Assembly: GCA_934621385.1 (NCBI GenBank)
Contig: CAKTUI010000018.1
Span: 1 to 53,112 of the forward strand
DNA length: 53,112 nt
Origin: an uncultured Kiritimatiellota bacterium
GTDB lineage: Bacteria; Verrucomicrobiota; Kiritimatiellia; RFP12; UBA1067
Direction: 5' to 3'
Shown: positions 1 through 9,059 of the stretch, piece by piece
Numbering within the stretch: position 1 is the first letter of the stretch
Layout of the letters: the number at the start of each line of letters is the position of its first letter
Position numbers and translations under genes: made by a program
Notes under the pieces: model-generated
Told to the model about the DNA's origin: nothing
The model's database searches: none
The model's input: the letters and a program-made list of their open reading frames with translations, nothing else

Positions 1-122
1 ACAGCATTTGACAAACGGGGTGTCTGAAAAATCCTGATCAGTTGAATACGGGTACACGTTATTATGACAAACTGCGGCGCAAGCCCTGAGCCACGGTTCG
101 TTCGGCATCTTGTGCTGGAATA

Positions 123-131
123 TGGTATAAT
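123..131 (+). promoter_or_regulatory. Extended -10 promoter of the galM operon
   Basis: TGGTATAAT is a perfect -10 hexamer (126-131) with a TGn extension. No convincing -35 lies 16-19 bases upstream. A start near 138 would give a leader of about 35 bases that contains the galM ribosome binding site. The same TGnTATAAT element recurs in front of most transcription units in this window. Confidence 0.6.
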
Positions 132-173
132 GCGCGGAGTCATCTGAACAGAGTGAGTCAATTAGGAGATACT

Positions 174-1256
174 ATGGCGAAGGCTTCGTATGAGATTTCG
201 GACTTTGGAACGACCAAATACGGCGAGAAGGCGCGTAAGTTCACGCTCAGGGGCGCGGGTGGCGTCGTCCTTGAGGTGAGCGACTACGGCGGGAAGGTCG
301 TGCGGCTCTTTACGGCCGATCGGACGGGTGCGATGAAGGATGTTGTCATCGGCTTTGACAGTCCGGCAGGCTGGGACAACGGCGATCCCTACTGGGGGTG
401 CATCATCGGCCGCTACGGCAACCGCATCGCATCCGGCAAGTTTACGCTGAATGGCGTGGAGTATACGATTCCGACGAACAATGCCCCGGCGGGCATTCCC
501 TGCGGCCTCCATGGCGGGACGCGTGGTTGGGATGCGTACGTGTGGGCGGCCGAGCCGTTCCTGAAGGATGAGGATGTCGGGGTCGTCTTTACGCGCACAT
601 CGCCTGACGGTGAGAATGGCTTCCCCGGAAAGGTTGAGGCCAAGGTGACCTATACGCTGACGAAGGACAACGTCTGGCGCGTCGATTACGAGGCCGTGCC
701 TGACAAGGACACGCCCATTAACATGACCCAGCACGTGTATTTCAACTTCAAGGGCGAATCCGGCGGGTCGATTGAGGACCATGACTTGACGATTGCCGCG
801 AGTGCGATGACACCGACCGACGCGGGGCAGATTCCGACAGGGGAAGTCGTCCCCGTGGCGGGTACGCCGTTCGACTTCCGGAAGGGCATGCGCATCGGTG
901 AGCGCATCAACGAGGCGGATCCTCAGCTGGAGATTGGCAAGGGCTACGACCACAACTGGGTGCTTGATCCGATGCCGGAGGGTGTCGTGCGCTATGCGGC
1001 GAGCGTTTTTTGTCCGCTCAACGGTCGTACGGTCGACATCTGGACGACGGAGCCGTGCCTTCAGGTCTACACGGCGAACTGGGCGACCTACGACCAGACG
1101 GCGAAGGGTGGCGAACACCTCTCCTTCCGTTGCGGCATCGCCCTTGAGACGCAGCATGCGCCGGATTCGCCGAACAAGCCGCAGTTCCCGTCCACGATTG
1201 TCCGTGCGGGTGAGACTTACCGTTCGACGACGGAATTCCGCTTTTCCGCGAAGTAA
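174..1256 (+). CDS. galM: Aldose 1-epimerase (mutarotase)
   Basis: GalM interconverts the alpha and beta anomers of aldoses such as galactose and glucose, usually in the cytoplasm ahead of sugar kinases. The 360-residue length fits the family. Visible family motifs are GRYGNRIASGKF with a following LNG, CGLHGG, the His in MTQHVYFN, KGYDHNW, and the catalytic-Glu stretch ALETQHAPDSPN near the C-terminus. I chose the ATG at 174 because AGGAGA sits five bases before it; an in-frame start at 153 has no such site. There is no signal peptide. It is the first gene of a four-gene operon with rnhC, an antiporter and coaB, and its neighbours suggest no dedicated sugar pathway. Confidence 0.93.
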   Translation: MAKASYEISDFGTTKYGEKARKFTLRGAGGVVLEVSDYGGKVVRLFTADRTGAMKDVVIGFDSPAGWDNGDPYWGCIIGRYGNRIASGKFTLNGVEYTIPTNNAPAGIPCGLHGGTRGWDAYVWAAEPFLKDEDVGVVFTRTSPDGENGFPGKVEAKVTYTLTKDNVWRVDYEAVPDKDTPINMTQHVYFNFKGESGGSIEDHDLTIAASAMTPTDAGQIPTGEVVPVAGTPFDFRKGMRIGERINEADPQLEIGKGYDHNWVLDPMPEGVVRYAASVFCPLNGRTVDIWTTEPCLQVYTANWATYDQTAKGGEHLSFRCGIALETQHAPDSPNKPQFPSTIVRAGETYRSTTEFRFSAK

Positions 1257-1270
1257 GTGAGGGTTTGCCC

Positions 1271-2347
1271 GTGAGTGAGGAACCGTCGCAGAAGACGTCA
1301 TTTACCTACGAGTTGACGAATGACCAGCAGGAACTCCTGCTGGGCATTATGGTCAACGGGAACTACCGTCGGCGCGAGGTTCCCTATTCACTCTACTCGA
1401 TTGAGGGCGACCACTTCAACGCGACGCTCTACCAGAAGGAGAAGCACGGCAAGCGCAAATTGTGCATCCAAGGCTCGAAGGCGCGGGATTTCGTTGAGTT
1501 CGTGCTTGAGCCGAATGTGTTGGGCGGGGCGACGCTGGGATATGAGGAAGTCCTCAATCCCGAGCTTTTTGCCGCGCATGCGGGCAGTGACGAGTCCGGC
1601 AAGGGCGACTACTTCGGTCCGCTCGTGGTCTGCTGCGCCTACACCGACCCCGAACTCTCGCGAGAGATGCAGCGGCTGGGTGTCAAGGATTGCAAGCAGA
1701 TGACGGACGCGGCGGTTCTGACGGCGGGGGCGAAGCTCCGTGCGTTGCTCGGTCCGACGGGCTATGCCGTCGTCAAGTTGGGACCGGCCGCCTACAATCG
1801 ACTGTACGCGAAGATTCGGAACATCAACCGAATGCTCGCCTGGGCGCATGGGACGGCCATTGAGGAACTGCTTGAGAAGCGTCCGCAGTGCAATCGGGTG
1901 GTCGTCGACCAGTTCGCGCCGACGGAGGCGACGATTCGCCGCGCCCTGAAGACACGCGGCAAGGCGGCGACGGTCGAGCAGCATCACAAGGCCGAGAGCG
2001 ACATTGCCGTGGCCGCCGCGTCGGTCATTGCGCGAGAACTCTTCCTGCGCGACATCCAGCGGATGCGCGAGGAGGTCTTCGGATGTCCCGCCTCGGATGC
2101 GGAGGAGGTTCGGAAGATTCCAATCGGTTCGAGCGATCCCCGCGTTCGGCAGTTGGCCGAGGAAATGGTGAAGACGCATGGGCCGGTTTGGCTGATGAAC
2201 CATGCCAAGGCCCACTTTCAGACGACCGACAAGGTGTTGGTGGCCTGTGGGAAGTCCCGTGAGGATTTGCCGCCGGAAGGGCGCATCGTCTCGGCGGGCA
2301 AACGTGAGACGAACAAGGCGGAAGGTGAGGTGAACCATGGGTCGTGA
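1271..2347 (+). CDS. rnhC: Ribonuclease HIII
   Basis: RNase HIII removes RNA from RNA-DNA hybrids during replication and repair. The N-terminal ~90 residues match the substrate-binding (DUF3378/TBP-like) domain of this subtype. The catalytic domain begins at the diagnostic GSDESGKGDYFGPLVV, which carries two of the acidic residues; further acidic positions are seen in VVVDQFAP and ESDIAVAAASVIAR. That layout separates HIII from HI and HII. The GTG at 1271 is preferred because GAGGG lies eight bases upstream; a TTG at 1265 is too close to that site. The gene starts 14 bases after galM and overlaps the next gene by 11 bases, so it is co-transcribed. RNase HIII is best known from Firmicutes and Chlamydiae. 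Confidence 0.92.
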   Translation: MSEEPSQKTSFTYELTNDQQELLLGIMVNGNYRRREVPYSLYSIEGDHFNATLYQKEKHGKRKLCIQGSKARDFVEFVLEPNVLGGATLGYEEVLNPELFAAHAGSDESGKGDYFGPLVVCCAYTDPELSREMQRLGVKDCKQMTDAAVLTAGAKLRALLGPTGYAVVKLGPAAYNRLYAKIRNINRMLAWAHGTAIEELLEKRPQCNRVVVDQFAPTEATIRRALKTRGKAATVEQHHKAESDIAVAAASVIARELFLRDIQRMREEVFGCPASDAEEVRKIPIGSSDPRVRQLAEEMVKTHGPVWLMNHAKAHFQTTDKVLVACGKSREDLPPEGRIVSAGKRETNKAEGEVNHGS

Positions 2348-3662
2348 ATCCTTCGATATGGACAAGCCTTCCAGACCCCGTGCGGGAGCACTTGTTCCGT
2401 TTGGCGTCTTCGCCGTCTTCTATGTTGGGCTGTCGGTCTGGGCGAACGACTTCTACCGTGTGCCGATGATTATCGCCTTCCTCGTCGCGAGCGCGGTGGC
2501 CCTTTGCCTGAACATCCGCAAGCCCTTGGAGGAGAAGGTCGAGATGTATGCGCGGGGCATGGGCGAGCCGAACATCATGATCATGTGCCTCATCTTCATC
2601 CTTGCGGGTGCGTTTGCCACAATTGCCAAGGGTTCGGGTGCGGTGGATGCGGCTGTTGCGCTGGCGTTGCCCATTGTTCCGCCGCGCCTGATGGTGGCGG
2701 GCGTTTTCCTGATTTCATGCCTCATTTCCCTTGCGATTGGGACGAGTTGCGGGACGATTGCGGCGGTGACGCCCATTGCCCTCGGCTTTGCGGGACCGCT
2801 CAATCTTTCGCCGGCGTTGCTGATGGGTTCGGTCATCGGCGGCTCCATGTTTGGCGACAACCTGTCGATGATTTCCGATACGACGATTGCCGCGACCCGA
2901 ACGCAGGGCGTGCGGATGAGGGACAAGTTCGTCGCCAACTCGACAATCGCCGCGCCCGCCGCCCTGGTGGCGCTCTTCCTCTATGCGATGTCGGGGTCTG
3001 CGGCCGGTAGCGTGGAGGTCCAGCTGATCACCTGGCAGCATCTTCTCCTTGTGTCGCCCTACCTTTTTATTCTGGCACTGGCACTTGCCGGACTGAACGT
3101 GATGTTGCTCCTCTTTTCGGGGACGCTCCTGTCGGCCATCATCGGCATTTGTCTCGGCAAGTTTGACTTCTTCGGTGCATTGGATCTTCTCGGCAAGGGA
3201 ACACTTGGCATGAGCGAGACGCTGATTGTCGCCTTGCTTGCGGGGGGGCTCTTCCGCACGGTTTATGCCAATGGCGGCATTCACTGGCTGACGGAGAAGG
3301 TTTCCATGCTGGTGCGTGGGCCTCGGACATGCGAACTCGGGGTCTTTCTTCTCGTCGCGGCGGTGAACTGCTTTACGGCGAACAATACGGTTGCGATTGT
3401 CATTGCCGGCCCGATCGCCAAGGAGTGCGCAGATCGCTTCCATGCCGATCCCGTCCGCATCGCGTCCGTCCTCGACACGGCGAGTTGCATTGTCCAGGGT
3501 TTGATTCCATACGGGGCGCAGATTCTGATTGCCATTGGTGTCGCCAAGGGCCTTGACTTGTCGGTCGACTCGTTCGGACTGCTCAAGTGCCTCTACTACC
3601 AGCCGCTTTTGGCCTTGGCCGTTTTCGGATCCATGCTTTTGGGGAGACGGAAGACGAGATGA
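2337..3662 (+). CDS. NhaC-family Na+/H+ antiporter-like membrane protein
   Basis: This polytopic membrane protein of 441 residues has about 11-12 hydrophobic segments. It carries the NhaC-superfamily signature around GTSCGTIAAVTPIA and MFGDNLSMISDTTIAAT (roughly residues 140-190), the counterpart of GDHCSPISDTTI in classical NhaC. The second half repeats the hydrophobic pattern (CFTANNTVAIVIAGPIA), typical of the inverted-repeat fold. The likely role is cation/proton exchange, but some relatives exchange amines or organic acids, so the substrate is open. The start at 2337 follows GAAGGTGAGGTG; an ATG at 2358 is an alternative. The end overlaps coaB by the four bases ATGA, suggesting translational coupling. 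Confidence 0.8.
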   Translation: MGRESFDMDKPSRPRAGALVPFGVFAVFYVGLSVWANDFYRVPMIIAFLVASAVALCLNIRKPLEEKVEMYARGMGEPNIMIMCLIFILAGAFATIAKGSGAVDAAVALALPIVPPRLMVAGVFLISCLISLAIGTSCGTIAAVTPIALGFAGPLNLSPALLMGSVIGGSMFGDNLSMISDTTIAATRTQGVRMRDKFVANSTIAAPAALVALFLYAMSGSAAGSVEVQLITWQHLLLVSPYLFILALALAGLNVMLLLFSGTLLSAIIGICLGKFDFFGALDLLGKGTLGMSETLIVALLAGGLFRTVYANGGIHWLTEKVSMLVRGPRTCELGVFLLVAAVNCFTANNTVAIVIAGPIAKECADRFHADPVRIASVLDTASCIVQGLIPYGAQILIAIGVAKGLDLSVDSFGLLKCLYYQPLLALAVFGSMLLGRRKTR

Positions 3663-4294
3663 CATTCATCGTCACGGCTGGTCCGACGCGAGAATACATT
3701 GACCCGGTGAGATTTCTCTCGAATCCGTCCACGGGGCGGATGGGGTTTGCCGTGGCACAGGCCGCCGCCGCTCGGGGGCACGAGGTTGTTCTTGTGGCGG
3801 GTCCTGTCTCGTTGCGGACACCGAAGGGTGTCCGGCGCGTGGATGTTGTCTCGGCGCGGGATATGCTGGCGGCTGTTGAAGGCGCGGCGAATCGTTCGCC
3901 GAACGCCGTCCTGGTTGCGACGGCAGCGGTTGCGGACTGGCGGCCGGCGCAATGTGCCGCGCAGAAACTGAAGAAGTCCCAGATGACGGGTGTCCTTCAC
4001 CTGACGCGCAATCCGGACATCCTCAGAACGGTTCAGGGCGTGCGCAAAATCGGATTTGCCGCCGAAACCGAGAATGTTATGTCCGAAGCCGCACGGAAGT
4101 GCCGCGAAAAGAACCTTGAGATGATTGTGGCCAATGACGTCACGGAGAAAGGGGCGGGATTCGGTAGCCGCACGAATCGCGTGACGTTCCTTCATCGGGA
4201 CGGGAGCGCGGAGAGGCTGCCCCTCATGAGCAAACTCGCCATTGCGCGGCGAATCGTCCGTTTTGCCGAGGGGCTGGACGCAGGGGCGCGTTAG
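3659..4294 (+). CDS. coaB: Phosphopantothenate-cysteine ligase, stand-alone CoaB
   Basis: CoaB joins 4'-phosphopantothenate and cysteine using a nucleotide triphosphate, the second coenzyme A step. The 211-residue protein opens with VTAGPTREYIDPVRFLSNPS and STGRMGFAVAQAA, the nucleotide-binding start of the DFP C-terminal domain, and contains VATAAVADWRP, the AAQKLKKS lysine region, and VANDVTEKGAGFGS. Most bacteria fuse CoaB behind a CoaC flavoprotein decarboxylase. Here only the CoaB half is present, so a separate coaC is expected elsewhere. The ATG at 3659 overlaps the previous stop as ATGA and has a GGGGAGACGGAAG site upstream. An in-frame upstream extension into the antiporter gene is not needed. 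Confidence 0.88.
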   Translation: MTFIVTAGPTREYIDPVRFLSNPSTGRMGFAVAQAAAARGHEVVLVAGPVSLRTPKGVRRVDVVSARDMLAAVEGAANRSPNAVLVATAAVADWRPAQCAAQKLKKSQMTGVLHLTRNPDILRTVQGVRKIGFAAETENVMSEAARKCREKNLEMIVANDVTEKGAGFGSRTNRVTFLHRDGSAERLPLMSKLAIARRIVRFAEGLDAGAR

Positions 4295-4374
4295 GCGTGC
4301 GCCGTTCTTTGTCGGCTGAAGCCGGTTGATGTGCCGCGAGGGCGTGTGACGGCGCGGCAGAAGAAATTTTCAGG

Positions 4375-4396
4375 ATACTACACTTTTGGGTAGTAT
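4375..4396. promoter_or_regulatory. 7-bp inverted repeat upstream of the giant secreted-protein gene
   Basis: ATACTAC (4375-4381) and GTAGTAT (4390-4396) are perfect inverted copies separated by eight bases. The element ends 19 bases before the -10 hexamer (4416-4421), so it sits where a regulator could block or help RNA polymerase. It lacks a T-run and is unlikely to be a terminator. The operator role is inference. Confidence 0.35.
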
Positions 4397-4412
4397 GCGG
4401 GCGTGTGCACTT

Positions 4413-4421
4413 TGTTAGAAT
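4413..4421 (+). promoter_or_regulatory. Extended -10 promoter of the DUF2341/LamG protein gene
   Basis: TGTTAGAAT matches the TGn-(-10) pattern used across the window, with one mismatch to TATAAT. It lies about 25 bases before the AGGAG of the 4453 gene. No clear -35 is present; an inverted repeat occupies part of that space. Confidence 0.45.
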
Positions 4422-4452
4422 ACTCTCGCAAATGTGAGAAAGGAGTTCTGTC

Positions 4453-7400
4453 ATGCAAAAACTAAAGAGACTCGTCATGTCCTGTTTGGCTGTCCTCGCG
4501 ATGCCCGTTCTGGCGTTTTCGCCGATGAATTACGCCAGGAGCATTGAACTTACGGCATCTGGTTATCGTGGAGAGCCTGAACTCTCCGATTTCCCGGCCC
4601 TGGTTCGGCTGTCGCCAGAACGCGTGGCGAATTTCAATTACTCTGACTTCAAGTTGCCGAAAGGCGGCGATTTGCGGTTTGCGGATGCGGAAGGCAATCT
4701 CCTCGTGAGTGAGGTGGATACCTGGAACGAGTCGGGCGAGTCGCTCGTCTGGGTGAAACTGCCGTCCCTCAAGGCGGGGACGAAGATTGTCGCCTACTAC
4801 GGGAATGCGACCCCCGACGAGATGGCCTCCACATCTTTGTGGAGCGATTATCTCGGCGTTTGGCACTTCAATGCGATTGATGGCGGCGTGACGAAGGACT
4901 CCACGGCGAACGGTCTGGACATGACGGCCGTTGATGCGAACGAGTCGACGGTCGATGCGAATGGTTCGTTCGGTGCCGCGCTCGTCAATTCATCGAAGGC
5001 GGCTTCATCTCAGGGTGGTTTCAAGACGGCAGCCTACAATGGGCTATTTTCCTCGGACACCTTTACGGTTTCCGCCTGGTTCAATCGCCGGGGTAATCCA
5101 ATGAACGGATATGAGCGTTTCTTCTCCAGTAAGTTGAACTATGCGGATGGCAACGGCTTCGAGGTGGAGAACAAGAACGGGAACGCCACGCGTTGCACGG
5201 CTCGCGGGTCGGACGGTTCGGGATTCGATGTTGCCATGCCCGACCTGACAAAGGACGAGTGGGTCAAGGTTACGCTCGTCTATCAGGGCGCGACGCTTTC
5301 GGTTTACACGAATGGTGCGTTGAGTGCCTCGGGCAAGATTGCGGCCGTCAAGCCCAATGCGAATGGCCTTGCCGTCGGCAACAATGCCCAAAAGAGCGAA
5401 CGAGCCTTGCGCGGGTGCGTGGATGAGGTGCGCTTCGTCAAGTCGGCACTGAGCGCCGAGCGCGTGGCGGCCGAATGGGCGAGTGAGTGTGCGGAGGGAA
5501 TTTTCACCAATTCGGGCACCGTTCAGACGGATGCGTCGGCCATTGCCTTTGATGGTGCACCGACCGTGGCACTCGTTGACGGGGCGTTCGTCGTCTCGGC
5601 GAAACTGGCGGCGAACGGCGGAACAGTTTCCGCTGTGTATGGCCCGACGCTTCCCTTCGCGACGACGAATCTCATCGCGGCGAATGCCACGGCTCCCAAT
5701 GCCTATACGCTGACACTGGGCAATCTGGCGGAGAATGTCTGCTACTCGTTCGGTGTGATTGGCGAGAATGCGAAGGGGACGATGACGGAGACTGCGGGAT
5801 TGGACTGCTTCCTCAATGGCAGCGTGACGCTTGAGAAGGGCGCGGACGCGGCGGAAGTTGACCTGACGAAGCCAGGAACGGTCGTCGTGTCGCGTCCGAC
5901 GACGGGGACGACGGGCAACTTGGTCGTCAACTACACGGTGAGCGGCACGGCGGTCGCGGGCGTCAACTACGAGGCGTTGACGGGGAGCGTGACGATTCCC
6001 GACGGTCAAGCTTCCGCGACGATTGAGATTCGTCCGCTGCGGGCGAAGGATGGTGACCATACGGTGACGATTACGCTTGCCGATGGACTCTACTTCGTGG
6101 ACGGCGCGGCGCAGGCGGCGACCATCACCATCAAGACGCTCTCCACGCCCGAGGGGTACAACACGTGGGTTGCTCGTGAAGACGGGAATGCTTCTGACGC
6201 GGCGAACTGGTCGGATGGACTTCCGAAGACGACGGATAAGATTTATGTCAGTGGTCTTTTCTCGTCCGCCAACATGGTATGGGACGGGGGCGTGAATGGG
6301 TTGCCGTCCGAGGTTGCCGCGTGGAAGCAGACGGACGACTATGCGGGAACGGTGACATTCGAGACGGGGTATTCGGGCGACTTTGCGCGGCTGACGATTG
6401 CCGGTGACGTCGAGGTTGCAAGTGGCGCATGGACGCATCCCGCCAATGGCGCGGCGCAAGTTTCGCGGCTTGATGTCGCCGTGGGCGGAAACTTTACGCT
6501 GGGCGGTGCCGCGAAGGTGGATGTGCAGGGTAAGGGGTTCTCCGCTGGGAACTATCCGACCGGTTCGGGCATTGCCGCGCACGCCTGTTCGCCGGCGGGT
6601 GACCTGTCGGCGGTCTATGGCGATGTCTATGCGCCGGTCGACCTGGGTGCGGGCGGCAATTCGCGTGATGGTGATGCCTCGTGCGGTGGTGGCGCGGTTC
6701 GGCTTGTCGTTTCGGGCGCGGCGATAATCGATGGAACGGTTGATGCGCGGTCCTCGTCATCCGTGAAGAAGAGGGGCGGTGGCGTTGGTGCGGGCGGTTC
6801 GGTCTTCATCACGGCACGGTCCATTGCAGGGGCGGGTACGGTGACGGTCTCGGCCTACACGGCGGATGTTGGAGAAACCTCCAACGCCGAAGGTGCTTCA
6901 GGCGGGCGCATCGCGCTCGTTGCGACGCGGGGAGAGGTGGCAATTCCTTTGGCCAATCTCGCGGCCAACGGTGGCCCAGGTTCGAAGGTCTCCGGGGGCG
7001 GGACAATCTTCGTGAAGAACGCGGCGGATGCGAACGGTACGCTGCTGGTCGGTACGACCAAGGGTGCCCAGTGGTCTTATGTTCAGCGCTATCCGACGCC
7101 GACGGCGACGACGGTTGTGCCGCCGGGGAAGACCTGGACATTCGATCGCGTTCTTGTGCGTGACCAGGGCATCCTCGGCGTCCCCGAGGGGGCGACCCTC
7201 ATCTTGCCGAACGGGGTGGCCAGCGTCGGGAATGTGAAAGCGTCGGACACCAAATTGCAGTGCGGTCTTCTCTACATGGGTGGCGAGATTCGCCTGCCCG
7301 AGACGACCGAGCACCTAATGAAGGATGCCTGGCTTTTCGAGGCACTCGTCCCGTATACGTTTGCGGGCAATCTGCGTCTCACGGGGGGCGCGGGTATCGG

Positions 7401-8412
7401 CAACCTGACCCTCCTTCAGCCGACGATAGAGGAATCTTGTCTCAATCAGGTCGTCGTCGCGGGCGACATGACGGTTGAGAAGACGGGGAAGGTCTATGCC
7501 CGTATGCGCGGGCAGAAGCACATCACGGGCGGTACAATGGTTGCCGCACATGGCGGTTCGGCTGATGCGGCGGTCGCGACAGATGTTCCCTACGACTCAA
7601 TTTTCCATCCGCGCTATTCGGGTATGAGCGGACAGGCGAAGGGGGATTCGGGCGCGCAGAATGTGGGCGGTGGCGCCGTCAGGCTGACGGTTCTCGGGAC
7701 GCTTGAACTGAATGGAACGATTGACTGTGCGAGCCAGTTCATTGAGTGGTATGCGCACGGCGGATCGGGTGGCTCGGTGGACCTGACCGTTGGTCGTCTT
7801 TCGGGGAGCGGAAAGATTGACGCGAGCGGTTCGGGTGCAGGTGGCGGAAGTAAGGCGGCAGGTGCGGGTGGTCGCGTGGCGATCAAACTGACGGACGCGG
7901 ACGCGGTCTTCTCCGATTACTGGAAGTCGGCCATCTCGGTCGTTGGCGGCATCGGGAACGCTGGTCAGGTGGGGACGGGCTATGATGCCTCCGCTGGCAC
8001 GATCTATCTCCAGGAAGGTGCCGAGGAAGACGGGGCCGGTACGATTGTCGTGCGTAATACGGGGTCGTCCGACATCCAGGTTCCGACGGTCCTACCCTCG
8101 CAGGCCGACGGAAACGAGACGGCGAAAGAACTCAAAAATGCCGCGCTTTCCGTTGAAAAGGCGGCGATTGTCCGCCTTGGGGAGGACTTGAGCCTGCGAG
8201 CGGCCACGATTGCGGCCGGTTCGAACGGCAAGATTGACCTGAATGGAAGGAGCCTCACGCTGAGGGTGCTGAGCCTCGGCGGCGAGAAGATTCCGGCCGG
8301 GGTCTACAAGGTTGGGGACGCGGCACTGGGGGACTACGTGATGGACTCCTCGGAAGGTGCGCAGGGGACGGTGGTGATTTCGTCCGGCGGATTCCGAATC
8401 ATCATCCGTTGA
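4453..8412 (+). CDS. Giant secreted DUF2341-LamG-Calx-beta surface protein
   Basis: This 1319-residue exported protein starts with a signal peptide (residues ~1-22, MQKLKRLVMSCLAVLAMPVL). A DUF2341 domain follows (~25-120, ending VAYYGNAT), then a LamG/concanavalin-like domain (~130-345, from GVWHFN to DEVRFVKSALSAERVAAEW). Next come an Fn3-like segment (~370-450) and a Calx-beta domain (~455-562, VNYTVSGTAVAGVNYEALTG). The last ~750 residues are Gly/Ala/Thr-rich repeated strands, resembling an autotransporter-style beta-helix (GGGAVRL and GSGGSV-like turns occur twice). The protein ends GGFRIIIR. LamG modules suggest carbohydrate or adhesive binding on the cell surface. AAAGGAG seven bases before the ATG supports the start. 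It is a single-gene unit with its own promoter and terminator. Confidence 0.82.
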   Translation: MQKLKRLVMSCLAVLAMPVLAFSPMNYARSIELTASGYRGEPELSDFPALVRLSPERVANFNYSDFKLPKGGDLRFADAEGNLLVSEVDTWNESGESLVWVKLPSLKAGTKIVAYYGNATPDEMASTSLWSDYLGVWHFNAIDGGVTKDSTANGLDMTAVDANESTVDANGSFGAALVNSSKAASSQGGFKTAAYNGLFSSDTFTVSAWFNRRGNPMNGYERFFSSKLNYADGNGFEVENKNGNATRCTARGSDGSGFDVAMPDLTKDEWVKVTLVYQGATLSVYTNGALSASGKIAAVKPNANGLAVGNNAQKSERALRGCVDEVRFVKSALSAERVAAEWASECAEGIFTNSGTVQTDASAIAFDGAPTVALVDGAFVVSAKLAANGGTVSAVYGPTLPFATTNLIAANATAPNAYTLTLGNLAENVCYSFGVIGENAKGTMTETAGLDCFLNGSVTLEKGADAAEVDLTKPGTVVVSRPTTGTTGNLVVNYTVSGTAVAGVNYEALTGSVTIPDGQASATIEIRPLRAKDGDHTVTITLADGLYFVDGAAQAATITIKTLSTPEGYNTWVAREDGNASDAANWSDGLPKTTDKIYVSGLFSSANMVWDGGVNGLPSEVAAWKQTDDYAGTVTFETGYSGDFARLTIAGDVEVASGAWTHPANGAAQVSRLDVAVGGNFTLGGAAKVDVQGKGFSAGNYPTGSGIAAHACSPAGDLSAVYGDVYAPVDLGAGGNSRDGDASCGGGAVRLVVSGAAIIDGTVDARSSSSVKKRGGGVGAGGSVFITARSIAGAGTVTVSAYTADVGETSNAEGASGGRIALVATRGEVAIPLANLAANGGPGSKVSGGGTIFVKNAADANGTLLVGTTKGAQWSYVQRYPTPTATTVVPPGKTWTFDRVLVRDQGILGVPEGATLILPNGVASVGNVKASDTKLQCGLLYMGGEIRLPETTEHLMKDAWLFEALVPYTFAGNLRLTGGAGIGNLTLLQPTIEESCLNQVVVAGDMTVEKTGKVYARMRGQKHITGGTMVAAHGGSADAAVATDVPYDSIFHPRYSGMSGQAKGDSGAQNVGGGAVRLTVLGTLELNGTIDCASQFIEWYAHGGSGGSVDLTVGRLSGSGKIDASGSGAGGGSKAAGAGGRVAIKLTDADAVFSDYWKSAISVVGGIGNAGQVGTGYDASAGTIYLQEGAEEDGAGTIVVRNTGSSDIQVPTVLPSQADGNETAKELKNAALSVEKAAIVRLGEDLSLRAATIAAGSNGKIDLNGRSLTLRVLSLGGEKIPAGVYKVGDAALGDYVMDSSEGAQGTVVISSGGFRIIIR

Positions 8413-8432
8413 TAAAAGGTGAAACGCGTCAT

Positions 8433-8473
8433 CGGAGGGACTTGTTGGCAATCTGGCGAGTCCCTCCGTCTTT
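8433..8473 (+). terminator. Intrinsic terminator after the giant secreted-protein gene
   Basis: CGGAGGGACT (8433-8442) pairs perfectly with AGTCCCTCCG (8459-8468) around a 16-base loop and is followed by TCTTT. It lies 21 bases after the stop codon. Confidence 0.7.
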
Positions 8474-8685
8474 AGGAGATGTGATGAACGGTAGCCCTGA
8501 TGCGTCGGCATCCGAAAGATTCGCCCGTGTTCCCTCCGTGAGCATGGGGTGCAAGGGCGTTTCTCGTGCCCTTTTGGATGGTCATTTGGCCGAAAAGGAG
8601 CGGACGGGTGCCGCGTTTTCGCGTGGCGAAAGGGGCGTAGACAGAGGGAATGATAGGAAATGGGACAACTCTATCGAAAGCCCAC
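8474..8685. other. Intergenic stretch with small hairpins, no supported gene
   Basis: Between the terminator and the rpsT promoter I see several short stem-loops (GATGC/GCATC near 8499-8512, AAGGGC/GCCCTT near 8553-8573, TTTCGC/GCGAAA near 8616-8630) but no convincing coding region. An ATG at 8484 with AGGAG upstream opens 76 codons that run into the rpsT promoter. The peptide resembles nothing I recognise and is probably chance. Confidence 0.4.
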
Positions 8686-8715
8686 TTGATTTTAGTAACC
8701 AAAAAAGAGTATAAT
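8686..8715 (+). promoter_or_regulatory. Promoter of rpsT-pgk
   Basis: TTGATT (8686-8691) and TATAAT (8710-8715) are separated by 18 bases, a classical housekeeping sigma promoter. This is one of the few promoters here with a good -35 and no TGn extension. The leader to rpsT is about 32 bases. Confidence 0.75.
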
Positions 8716-8753
8716 ACACACTCAAACATTCCGAAACAGGAGTATAAGAAGAT

Positions 8754-9032
8754 ATGGCTAACATCAAGGGCGGCCGCGCCGCCAGGAAGCGTGACCGTCA
8801 GAACGCGAAGGCGAACAAGCGCAACTCGACCGTGAAGGCGAAGTTGCACGATGCGCACAAGAACCTCTTCAAGGCCGCCGATGCGGGCGAGAAAGAGACT
8901 GCCGAGAAGAAGTTCAAGGAATTCGTCTCGGGTCTCGACAAGGCCGTGAAGAAGGGTATCATCAAGAAGAATACGGCTGATCGCAAGAAGAGCCGTGCAC
9001 AGCTTAAGATGAACAAGATGGCCGCCAAGTAA
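8754..9032 (+). CDS. rpsT: 30S ribosomal protein S20
   Basis: S20 binds 16S rRNA early in 30S assembly. The 92-residue, lysine/arginine/alanine-rich helical protein shows the S20 pattern: MANIKGGRAARKRDRQNAKA at the N-terminus, and KGIIKKNTADRKKSRAQLKMN at the C-terminus. The length is normal. AGGAG lies 11 bases before the ATG, with an AAGAAG nearer. It is followed after 27 bases by pgk with no terminator between, so the two are probably one transcript. This linkage of a growth-rate gene to glycolysis is visible only as adjacency. Confidence 0.95.
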   Translation: MANIKGGRAARKRDRQNAKANKRNSTVKAKLHDAHKNLFKAADAGEKETAEKKFKEFVSGLDKAVKKGIIKKNTADRKKSRAQLKMNKMAAK

Positions 9033-9059
9033 GGCGGTCGCTACGGAGGTATAGGAAAG

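Noticed and set aside
8..65. Promoter from TTGACA at 8-13
   Set aside because: No -10 follows at 15-19 bases; the TGGTATAAT at 123-131 explains galM expression better.
8484..8714. 76-codon gene with AGGAG upstream
   Set aside because: It begins directly after a terminator with no promoter, runs into the rpsT -10 and shows no recognisable features.
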